Source: Acidimicrobiaceae bacterium (GTDB lineage: Bacteria > Actinomycetota > Acidimicrobiia > Acidimicrobiales > UBA8592). From it: DNA of 5,420 bases. Location of the stretch: NCBI GenBank assembly GCA_002724825.1, contig PBPU01000083.1, positions 20,261 to 25,680 on the forward strand. Direction: 5' to 3'. A program made the position numbers and the translations under genes. The first letter of the stretch is position 1; the number at the start of each line of letters is the position of its first letter. Shown one piece after another: positions 1 to 5,420 of the stretch. Below the pieces are notes generated by a model. The model saw nothing but the letters and a program-made list of their open reading frames with translations, was not told where the DNA came from and did not search any database.

Positions 1-70
1 TCACAATCAGAAGCCCAAGTGAAGGACCTACTATGTACCAAGCGAGCCTTTCCGGCAACAAATCGAACAT
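1..70 (-). CDS. N-terminus of a probable YeeE/YedE-family membrane transporter (partial, runs off the left edge)
   Basis: Reading leftward from an ATG at 70-68 gives 23 stop-free codons that run off the window: MFDLLPERLAWYIVGPSLG followed by LLIV. The aromatic-rich WYxxGPxxGL segment leading into a hydrophobic stretch resembles the start of YeeE/YedE (sulfur transport) family proteins, whose first membrane helix begins with a similar WYxAGPxxGL pattern; that match is from memory. A purine-rich ribosome site (AGAGGGGG, complement of 73-80) lies just upstream, with GAGG ending 5 bases from the ATG, which supports this start. The gene is divergent from the oxygenase operon and shares its upstream region. 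If the family is right, it would move thiosulfate or a related sulfur compound across the inner membrane, with no obvious link to the oxygenases. Only 23 residues are visible, so the family call is tentative, although the existence of a gene here is fairly well supported. Confidence 0.55.
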   Translation of the reverse strand, partial: MFDLLPERLAWYIVGPSLGLLIV

Positions 71-152
71 TTCCCCCTCTAAATATTTTTTAGTTTCTGT
101 ATTCTTTCTGATCTAACTAATAAACTATCTTAAAAAGCAGAAAAACTTTCTT
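71..152. promoter_or_regulatory. Divergent intergenic region expected to hold both promoters
   Basis: These 82 bases lie between two start codons that point away from each other, so they should contain the promoter of the oxygenase operon and that of the transporter-like gene. The stretch from about 80 to 150 is strongly AT-rich compared with the flanking coding DNA. I cannot defend a specific -35/-10 pair on either strand: TAAACT (121-126) and TATCTT (126-131) match a -10 box only 4 of 6, with no good -35 element at the right distance. A weak 6-base inverted repeat, TAGTTT (91-96) and AAACTA (122-127), could be an operator but is within chance expectation. No regulator gene is present in the window. 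Confidence 0.4.
73..80 (-). promoter_or_regulatory. Ribosome binding site of the divergent transporter-like gene
   Basis: On the minus strand this reads AGAGGGGG, followed by AA and the ATG. GAGG (complement of 76-79) sits 5 bases from the start codon, a normal Shine-Dalgarno distance. It is the main non-homology evidence that the left-edge reading frame is a real gene start. Confidence 0.5.
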
Positions 153-1505
153 ATGACTGATACAAGATCAACTGATGTTGAGATTATGGGCATACCACGC
201 GATAAAGCCCCAGATCCCGATTTAGGCTCAGAGCAAAATATCTTTGGTTACCGGTACTATTCTCCTGCTTTTGCACAAAAAGAATGGGATCGAATGTGGA
301 CCAGAGTATGGCAGATTGCTGGAAGAGTGGACCAGATACCGAATCCAGGAGACTATGTTAAGTATGACATTGTCCACGAGTCGATTATTTGTGTTCGCGG
401 AGAAGATCTCGAAATACGAGCCTTCTACAACGCCTGCCAGCATCGAGGAAATCAACTCGTAACTGCAGAAGTCGGTACCCTGGCGAGTGGAGAATTCCAA
501 TGCGCTTATCACGGTTGGAGGTTTAGCTCTTCCGGTGATTGTACTTGGGCATACGATGAAGATGATTTTCCACAAGGTTCGCCGTGCGGAAAATTGAACC
601 TAGTTGAAATTCCATGCGAAACATGGGCAGGTTTTATTTGGTTCAATATGGATCCTCAATGTGACAGTCTTAGAGACTGGTTAACTCCTGTCACCGAACA
701 TCTTGATTCATATCGCATGGAAGAAATGAAGCGAACCCATTGGGTGACAATCGAAGGAGAATGGAACTGGAAATGCGTTCAGGATAACTTTAATGAGAGT
801 TACCACCTTCCATTCGTCCATCCTCAGACTCTTAATCATTTGAATGAACACCACAGTGGTTGCCAGTTTGATTTATATCCATCTGGGCATTGCCGGATGC
901 TTATGCCTGGAGGAGGCCCTGGCCCGCAATATAAAGGATCTGCTGATAAAACTTTCAAAGGCATGAAGAAAGATTTTGATTTTTGGGATTTTGATCCAGA
1001 ACCATATCGTGAGAATTTGTCAGGTTTACGCGTAGCCCTTCAGCAGAGAAAGCGCGAACTATCTACATCTAAAGGCTATGACTTCTCTCGTTATTCTGAC
1101 GAACAATTAACCGATAACTATCACTACACGATCTTTCCCAATCTTTCATTTAGCATGAAACCTGATGGCTGTATTTTTCTCCGATCTGCCCCACACCCCA
1201 CGGATCCGAATAAATGCATCTTTGACATGTGGTATTTGACTATGTTTCCAGAAGGTGCAACCGAGTACTACTCTAATTCGATGAAGGATTGGGTATCCAT
1301 AGATCATCAAGTAGAACATATTGTTGGACGTGCGGGAGAAGTGAGCTGTGGACCAGGAATTGATCAGGATGTAGCAATCTGGACTACGCAGCATAAAGGG
1401 TTGCGCTCACGAGGGTATAAAGGCGAGTACCTTCCTTCGCAAGAGAATAGAATCCGTTATTTCCATCAAACTCTCGATAAATATCTTTCTATGGATCCCG
1501 CATGA
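153..1505 (+). CDS. Rieske non-heme iron oxygenase, alpha (catalytic) subunit
   Basis: This 450-residue cytoplasmic enzyme should insert oxygen from O2 into an organic substrate, using electrons delivered by a ferredoxin. The N-terminal Rieske domain carries C95-x-H97 and C117-x-x-H120 (CQHRG and CAYHGW), the ligands of a [2Fe-2S] cluster; 19 residues separate H97 and C117, slightly more than the usual 15-17. The C-terminal catalytic domain has DNFNESYHLPFVH at 211-223, giving H218 and H223, and D406 in IDQDVAIW as the third ligand of the mononuclear iron. Glu215 stands where naphthalene dioxygenase has the bridging Asp205; Glu is found here in carnitine-oxygenase-type members. Length is typical of the family. 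The start ATG has no clear Shine-Dalgarno site; M12 (ATG at 186) is an alternative, and both leave the domains whole. The gene overlaps the ferredoxin gene by 4 bases. No beta subunit follows, suggesting an alpha-only enzyme. The substrate is unknown: ring dihydroxylation, monohydroxylation and demethylation are all possible. Confidence 0.93.
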   Translation: MTDTRSTDVEIMGIPRDKAPDPDLGSEQNIFGYRYYSPAFAQKEWDRMWTRVWQIAGRVDQIPNPGDYVKYDIVHESIICVRGEDLEIRAFYNACQHRGNQLVTAEVGTLASGEFQCAYHGWRFSSSGDCTWAYDEDDFPQGSPCGKLNLVEIPCETWAGFIWFNMDPQCDSLRDWLTPVTEHLDSYRMEEMKRTHWVTIEGEWNWKCVQDNFNESYHLPFVHPQTLNHLNEHHSGCQFDLYPSGHCRMLMPGGGPGPQYKGSADKTFKGMKKDFDFWDFDPEPYRENLSGLRVALQQRKRELSTSKGYDFSRYSDEQLTDNYHYTIFPNLSFSMKPDGCIFLRSAPHPTDPNKCIFDMWYLTMFPEGATEYYSNSMKDWVSIDHQVEHIVGRAGEVSCGPGIDQDVAIWTTQHKGLRSRGYKGEYLPSQENRIRYFHQTLDKYLSMDPA

Positions 1506-1885
1506 GTGATTCGGACGCCCATCAACTAGGCGACCTTGATGACCTCAAAGACGGTGATCTACAGGTCTTCGAGGACATTGGTGATTATGGAATCGTTGTT
1601 TGCCGGGTTAACGGAGAGCTATTCGGCCTTGAAGACAACTGCAGTCACGCTGACACTCCTTTAAGTGAAGGTCGTCTTCGCGGATACCAGTTAACATGCC
1701 CGCTGCACGGAACTTCATTCGATGTTAGAACCGGTGAGCACAGTGGCCCTCCAGCATACGAAGGAGTTCCTTGCTTCAAAATTGAAATAGATGATGGAGT
1801 CGCCGTTGCTTTACCTCAAGAAGATAGCAACAAAAAAGATAAAGGAGCCTCAGACGGTATAGGCGACTTTTTCCAGACAAGGTAG
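1502..1885 (+). CDS. Rieske-type [2Fe-2S] ferredoxin, electron donor to the oxygenase
   Basis: This 127-residue soluble protein has a single Rieske fold with C47-S-H49 and C66-P-L-H69, separated by 16 residues, in the CSHADTPLSEG and CPLHGTSFD contexts typical of the ferredoxin components of multicomponent dioxygenases. The C-terminal half of the fold follows (FDVRTGE, then a GPP loop and the final strand near residues 91-104). It should pass electrons one at a time from a reductase to the oxygenase alpha subunit. Its ATG overlaps the preceding stop in an ATGA arrangement, so translation is probably coupled; only a weak GGAT (1493-1496) precedes it. The Rieske domain ends near residue 105, and the last 20 or so residues are a polar Lys/Asp/Gly-rich tail ending DFFQTR that common family members of about 105 residues lack. 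No cognate NAD(P)H:ferredoxin reductase is in the window, so it must be encoded elsewhere or shared with another system. Confidence 0.93.
   Translation: MSDSDAHQLGDLDDLKDGDLQVFEDIGDYGIVVCRVNGELFGLEDNCSHADTPLSEGRLRGYQLTCPLHGTSFDVRTGEHSGPPAYEGVPCFKIEIDDGVAVALPQEDSNKKDKGASDGIGDFFQTR
1879..1882 (+). promoter_or_regulatory. Shine-Dalgarno site of the SDR gene, inside the end of the ferredoxin gene
   Basis: AAGG lies 8 bases before the ATG at 1891 and overlaps the last codons of the ferredoxin gene. It favours the first ATG over the second in-frame ATG at 1897, and fits co-translation in an operon with a 5-base intergenic gap. Confidence 0.4.
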
Positions 1886-1890
1886 ACAGT

Positions 1891-2661
1891 ATGGATATGA
1901 CACTTAAGGAGAAAGTTTCCATCATTACTGGGGCTGCCCAAGGCGTGGGGGCTGCGTTCGCTCAGCGTCTTTGCGAAGAAGGTTGCAATGTCGTCATAAC
2001 AGATAAGCGAGAATCGGTCATTACAGTTGGCGAACAAATTGGCGCCGATTGGCATATTGGTAATGTCTCTGACGCTGATCATGTGCGGTCGGTTGTAGAT
2101 GCGACTGTTGCTAAGTTCGGAACTGTTGACATTCTTGTAAATAATGCCGGAGAAGTCCTACGAACTGGTCCGCTAGACGATTGGGACGAGTCTTTATCAA
2201 ATTATGAAAGATTATTTGGTTCCAATATTCGTGGAGCTTTTCTTTTTGGTCGAGCTGTTGCCCCCATAATGGCAGAACAAAATTACGGTGAAATCGTAAA
2301 TGTCAGCACAGACCACGTAAAACCTGCACCCGGCTCTTCACGACATCATGGCCATGGAAATATGGATCTTTACAACGCGTCGAAATGGGCACTAAACGGG
2401 CTTGCCTTCGACTGGGCCAAGTCCTTAGCTAGCTACAACGTCCGGGTTAATAATCTGTGTATTGGGGCAACTGACAGCGAGATGATCAGGTCATGGAGCG
2501 GCCCAAATCCAGATCCTGCTTGGGTTGAGAGCTGGATGAAACCAGAAGAAACCGCAGAAGTTCTTGTTCAACTTCTCCTTGAAGGGCCTGGTGGAAGAAC
2601 TGGTGACAACATAGGATTATATGCTGGATTTCCTTGCGTGTTACCCGACTCGGAAGTCTGA
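1891..2661 (+). CDS. Short-chain dehydrogenase/reductase (classical SDR, probably NAD-dependent)
   Basis: This 256-residue cytoplasmic oxidoreductase is of standard classical-SDR length. It shows the cofactor motif TGAAQGVG at 13-20, the NNAG motif at 84-87, the structural Asn112, and the catalytic Ser139 (NVST), Tyr161 and Lys165 (YNASK). Asp38 at the end of the second beta strand (VVITDKR) favours NAD(H) over NADP(H). It probably oxidises the alcohol or cis-diol made by the Rieske oxygenase encoded just upstream in the same operon; this is inferred from context. An unusual feature is the 22-residue step from Ser139 to Tyr161 where classical SDRs have about 13, so there is an insertion of about 9 residues, rich in His and Gly (RHHGHG at 151-156), next to the active site. 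The gene ends 8 bases before the end of the oppositely oriented P450-like gene. Its exact substrate cannot be assigned, as this superfamily is very diverse. Confidence 0.93.
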   Translation: MDMTLKEKVSIITGAAQGVGAAFAQRLCEEGCNVVITDKRESVITVGEQIGADWHIGNVSDADHVRSVVDATVAKFGTVDILVNNAGEVLRTGPLDDWDESLSNYERLFGSNIRGAFLFGRAVAPIMAEQNYGEIVNVSTDHVKPAPGSSRHHGHGNMDLYNASKWALNGLAFDWAKSLASYNVRVNNLCIGATDSEMIRSWSGPNPDPAWVESWMKPEETAEVLVQLLLEGPGGRTGDNIGLYAGFPCVLPDSEV

Positions 2662-2669
2662 GATATCTC

Positions 2670-3962
2670 TTAACAAACTGGCAATTCCCAGCAGGTGTGC
2701 ATTTCTCCTAGCTGCGAACAGGTAAGGTGCGGTTCTGCCCCATTAACTAATTTTAATTTGGGCTTATGTTCAAGAAGCAGCAGCGAAGCCGTAACAGCTG
2801 CATCTCGGATTAGGGCATATCTTGACCTTGGCCTTCCTTTAGGAACTGCAGGGTGAATAGACGGTTTCCCAAGCCCGAATGCTATTCCAGATGGGAGTCC
2901 GTCAGCACGGTACTGGCCGCGCGGTTCACGTTGGCAGAGATCCTTTCTGCCGATGATGAATGTATCCGGTTCATCGAATTGACGAGGATCTCTATTTGCG
3001 GCAGCAGCTGAGCATCGAAGTAAACCACCTTTGGGAATCAGCCTTCCAAATCTTTCGACTTCCTGCCGGGCGAATCTATCAGCGGTTAAAACTGGGGAGG
3101 AATGCCTTAGCGTTTCTAACCATGCGAATTTCATGAGACGATGATCACTTCTTACTTTTTCCATTTCTTCTGGATTGGTGAGCAAGTTAAACCATAGATT
3201 CGAAAGCCCTCCGTGTAACGTCTCATGATCTAGCTCGAGGATTGTTATAACAAGATCCTCCACGGTAGGTGGAGCATCAGTTAGCTCAAGTTGCGTTACT
3301 GCGCTAATAAGATCATCTTCCGGATTGTGGCAACGGTCGTTGAAGATAGGTGTAAGAAGTTCAGCTAATCCTTGCATCGATTGCAATCCCCTTTGCCTTA
3401 ATTGTGGATCCCATCTAGCACCACGCTGCATTTGTAAGTAAAGTCGTGCGAACTCCTGGCCCTCGTCTATTGGAATATTAAGCACCTTAAGCCAAAGTGC
3501 CAGCGGTATTCGTGCAGCAAAGTTTCTTGCGAGGTCCATTGTCGAGTCGTTGAGCGACGATACCGCTTCCTCTGCGACTGGTTCTATATTGCTATCAATC
3601 TTTTTCTCATATGCCCACTGGACAGGAAGGTGCTTCCAGAGGTCACGGCCGTAGTTCATGGAATCCAAATACCAGCGTTTTGGCCGAGTTTCAAAATTCT
3701 GATCATCAGCAAATACGGAAGTCACATCGTTATAACGTGTGATCCAAAAACAATTACTCAACCAATCCCTATAGCACGGGTAGTTTTCTCGCAATAGTTC
3801 TAATAGAGGGTAGGGGTCGCGAGCGTACTCATCCGATATCAACTCCCGAGGTTTTATAAGGTTTGTCGTTTCTCCAACGCGCTCCCGCTGGTACACCTCG
3901 TACGTTCTATATCCGGGCTCAGGTGTAGGTTCGTCCTCGAAATCAGCCTCGTACGACTCCAT
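2670..3962 (-). CDS. Cytochrome P450-like protein lacking the heme-binding cysteine (putative pseudoenzyme)
   Basis: This 430-residue soluble protein has the P450 fold signature but a dismantled heme site. Residues 45-95 align without gaps to 58-108 of the upstream P450 (24 of 51 identical by my count), and 246-288 align to 298-340 (17 of 43). The K-helix ExxR is intact (E283-T-L-R286), as are ADRFAR (294-299) and the I-helix acid-alcohol pair E247-T248. However, the Cys loop reads FGLGKPSIHPA (362-372): Ile369 replaces the thiolate Cys, Pro367 the His and Pro371 the Gly. The C-helix HxxxR is missing within a region about 26 residues shorter than in the paralogue, and the I-helix Ala/Gly pair is L244-D245. 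Neither other frame restores a Cys loop, so a sequencing frameshift is unlikely. The gene starts 2 bases after the P450 stop with no Shine-Dalgarno site, so translation probably depends on the upstream gene. It is probably not a monooxygenase; a helper or partner role is an inference. His370 as an alternative heme ligand cannot be excluded. Confidence 0.88.
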   Translation of the reverse strand: MESYEADFEDEPTPEPGYRTYEVYQRERVGETTNLIKPRELISDEYARDPYPLLELLRENYPCYRDWLSNCFWITRYNDVTSVFADDQNFETRPKRWYLDSMNYGRDLWKHLPVQWAYEKKIDSNIEPVAEEAVSSLNDSTMDLARNFAARIPLALWLKVLNIPIDEGQEFARLYLQMQRGARWDPQLRQRGLQSMQGLAELLTPIFNDRCHNPEDDLISAVTQLELTDAPPTVEDLVITILELDHETLHGGLSNLWFNLLTNPEEMEKVRSDHRLMKFAWLETLRHSSPVLTADRFARQEVERFGRLIPKGGLLRCSAAAANRDPRQFDEPDTFIIGRKDLCQREPRGQYRADGLPSGIAFGLGKPSIHPAVPKGRPRSRYALIRDAAVTASLLLLEHKPKLKLVNGAEPHLTCSQLGEMHTCWELPVC

Positions 3963-3964
3963 GT

Positions 3965-5410
3965 TTAACTCGGGAGATCGAAGTCAAGCCAGAGCTCACG
4001 AATCGATCCTAGGCCAATAGGCGCAAGAGATTCTCCATCGATGTCTTTGGGCATACGATCTGTATTTATACGTACGTTTTTGAAAACCTTATCAAGGATT
4101 TGTGATCCGATTACCGTTTCCTGATGCGATATCCATGCTCCAGGACACAAGTGAGGGCCCACGCCAAATGCCATGTGGCTGCATTTCCCTTCCTTGTTAT
4201 GTCCAGACCGAAGAATTTTTCCGCTGTATAAGTCGTCACGGAAAATATTAAAGTCTTCAGGATCTTTAAAGATTCTTTCATCATGGTTAGCTGAAACATC
4301 GACCATATGCATCAAGGAGCCTGCTGGAATATGAACACCGTGCATAACAATATCAAATGTGTTATGGCGAGGCTGGCCGCCTATGGAAGTTGAATGCCTT
4401 AGCATTTCATGAAATGCCGTGTCCCAAAGTTCTTCATTCTCCTTGACTTGCCTGTATTGATCTGGGTGTTGCAAGAGAAGGTACCAGAGGTTCAAGATCG
4501 CCCCTCTGGTTGTCTCTCCCCCTCCTCCAACTACTAGAGCAATAAATGATGTGATCTCTTCTGTTGACATTACCGACCCATCAATCTCCGAGTGGCACAA
4601 TTCGGAGATAATGTCTAAACATATTTCGTTACCATTTTCATCATGTAAATACGTTGGTTTTCCTCTGCGCTCTTCAACAAGTTCCTCAACATATTCTTCA
4701 AGGTCCTGTCTGGCTTCAAGCCCTTCATGATGCGTATCTGATCCGCCAAGGCCAGACATCATTGCGTCATACCACCAAGTAAATTGTTGGCGAGCATCTT
4801 GTGGAATCCCTAGAACTTGAGCAACTACGGAGATGGGAAATTCATTCGCAAAAGCTTTCCCAAGTTCTAGGGTCACGGTATTGCTATCTTCGTGTATTTC
4901 TACGCCCTTAGTATTATTAGGGTCCCACCATTCTTCTATCAATTCATTTGCTAATTCCTCAAGGGCGTGAATTCGTTTAGTTAGTGCCGCTCCGACGAGG
5001 TGGCGGCCATAGATATTGCGTCGTCGTCGATGCTCTATTCCACTCAGTTCGAGCTGTGTATTACCAAGAACTCCGCTCGAAGACCCTTTCGGTATTGTAT
5101 TAAAACCAATTTCATCAAAGTAGCAGTCTGTGATGTCTTCATAGCGAGTTACAAAATAACAATTGTGCAATTGATCATGGAAGACAGGATAGTGGTCGCG
5201 CAGGATTCGGTAATAGGGGTACGGATTACGTGCGAATTCACCACTATCGAATATTCTGGGATCAAACAGCGGAGTTCCATTCTCGTCATGCCCCATATCT
5301 ACTGCTTCACCAACGGGCATATATGGAAACTTCCTATAAGCTTCCGCTCCTTCCCCACTCTTGCTCGGGAAATCTTCTAAGGCTGCATCAAAAGGATTTG
5401 TTGTTGTCAT
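3965..5410 (-). CDS. Cytochrome P450 monooxygenase (canonical, soluble)
   Basis: This 481-residue heme monooxygenase should hydroxylate or epoxidise a hydrophobic substrate using O2 and two electrons from a redox partner that is not encoded here. All core motifs are present: C-helix H127-RRR-R131 for the heme propionates, I-helix GGGETT at 296-301 (E299, T300), K-helix E335-M-L-R338, Arg348 in QPRHN, and the Cys loop FGVGPHLCPG at 415-424 with Cys422 as the thiolate ligand. There is no N-terminal membrane anchor; the first 50 residues are polar and form an extension compared with ordinary bacterial P450s of about 400 residues. The start is set by a perfect AGGAGG site 4 bases upstream. It is the first visible gene of a two-gene operon with the cysteine-less paralogue. 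The NPYPxxxxLR and FGxGPHLCPG pattern is that of class I bacterial P450s (the CYP101/CYP107-like assemblage), but I cannot name a family or substrate. The promoter lies beyond the right edge. Confidence 0.95.
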   Translation of the reverse strand: MTTTNPFDAALEDFPSKSGEGAEAYRKFPYMPVGEAVDMGHDENGTPLFDPRIFDSGEFARNPYPYYRILRDHYPVFHDQLHNCYFVTRYEDITDCYFDEIGFNTIPKGSSSGVLGNTQLELSGIEHRRRRNIYGRHLVGAALTKRIHALEELANELIEEWWDPNNTKGVEIHEDSNTVTLELGKAFANEFPISVVAQVLGIPQDARQQFTWWYDAMMSGLGGSDTHHEGLEARQDLEEYVEELVEERRGKPTYLHDENGNEICLDIISELCHSEIDGSVMSTEEITSFIALVVGGGGETTRGAILNLWYLLLQHPDQYRQVKENEELWDTAFHEMLRHSTSIGGQPRHNTFDIVMHGVHIPAGSLMHMVDVSANHDERIFKDPEDFNIFRDDLYSGKILRSGHNKEGKCSHMAFGVGPHLCPGAWISHQETVIGSQILDKVFKNVRINTDRMPKDIDGESLAPIGLGSIRELWLDFDLPS

Positions 5411-5414
5411 TAAG

Positions 5415-5420
5415 CCTCCT
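5415..5420 (-). promoter_or_regulatory. Consensus Shine-Dalgarno site of the P450 gene
   Basis: On the minus strand the window opens with AGGAGG, then CTTA and the ATG of the P450. It is a perfect anti-16S match with a short 4-base spacer. It fixes the P450 start and contrasts with the absence of any such site before the downstream cysteine-less gene. Confidence 0.75.

Noticed and set aside
1..93. Plus-strand open frame from base 1 to a TAG at 91-93, possibly the C-terminus of an upstream gene.
   Set aside because: Its 30 residues show no recognisable pattern, whereas the minus strand gives a plausible start codon, ribosome site and membrane-protein N-terminus.
91..127. Inverted repeat TAGTTT / AAACTA in the divergent region, considered as an operator.
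   Set aside because: Six-base arms 25 bases apart in very AT-rich DNA are expected by chance, and no regulator gene is present to support it. A second short repeat, CTAAA/TTTAG at 79-93, is equally weak.
2660..2669. Perfect 10-base palindrome GAGATATCTC exactly between the convergent stop codons, considered as a bidirectional terminator.
   Set aside because: It has no loop, the arms cannot extend past 5 base pairs (the next flanking pair is T/T), and there is no T-run on either side. It cannot form a stable terminator hairpin; a chance palindrome is adequate.
2670..3962. Treating the cysteine-less P450 as a pseudogene or a frameshifted P450.
   Set aside because: It has an uninterrupted 430-codon frame with paralogy along its whole length, intact ExxR, and no Cys-loop motif in either other frame around 2830-2880.
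5000..5380. A 126-codon plus-strand open frame lying antisense to the P450.
   Set aside because: It lies wholly inside a strongly supported gene and its translation resembles no known domain; it is an antisense shadow. The antisense or alternate-frame openings at 228-575, 244-462, 1146-1394, 1816-2082 and 4111-4299 are rejected for the same reason.
1..5420. tRNA or rRNA genes, CRISPR repeats, insertion-sequence ends, riboswitches.
   Set aside because: Coding sequence fills nearly the whole window; the only non-coding gap over 10 bases is 71-152, and I saw no repeats or RNA-like structures there or elsewhere.

Overview
This is a compact bacterial locus: no introns, genes packed 2 to 8 bases apart, Shine-Dalgarno sites, and a base composition that looks mid-40s percent G+C by eye. 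It encodes oxidative metabolism. A free-living Gram-negative bacterium, perhaps marine, is a guess; no marker gene here fixes the taxon.

Left edge (1-70, minus strand): the first 23 codons of a gene reading out of the window. The peptide resembles the N-terminus of a YeeE/YedE-type membrane transporter. An 82-base AT-rich gap (71-152) separates it from the next gene and must hold two divergent promoters.

Plus-strand operon (153-2661): a Rieske non-heme iron oxygenase alpha subunit, a Rieske [2Fe-2S] ferredoxin overlapping it by 4 bases, and, 5 bases further on, a short-chain dehydrogenase/reductase (SDR). Together they make a hydroxylation (or oxidative demethylation) step followed by oxidation of the resulting alcohol or diol. 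No flavin reductase and no beta subunit is visible.

Minus-strand operon (5410-2670): a canonical cytochrome P450 followed 2 bases later by a clearly paralogous protein. The second protein has lost the heme-ligating cysteine, the Cys-loop His/Gly and the C-helix heme-propionate residues, yet keeps a full-length 430-codon frame, the ExxR motif and the I-helix acid-alcohol pair. It looks like a P450 pseudoenzyme co-expressed with its active sister, and is the most interesting object in the window. Known precedents are heme-less P450 homologues such as EryCII/DesVIII, which are helper proteins for glycosyltransferases; no glycosyltransferase is visible here, so a partner role toward the adjacent P450 is a reasonable hypothesis.

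The two operons converge tail to tail with 8 bases between stop codons, and both encode oxygenases. A shared catabolic or biosynthetic pathway for a hydrophobic substrate (terpenoid, steroid-like or aromatic) is plausible, but the substrate cannot be read from the sequence.
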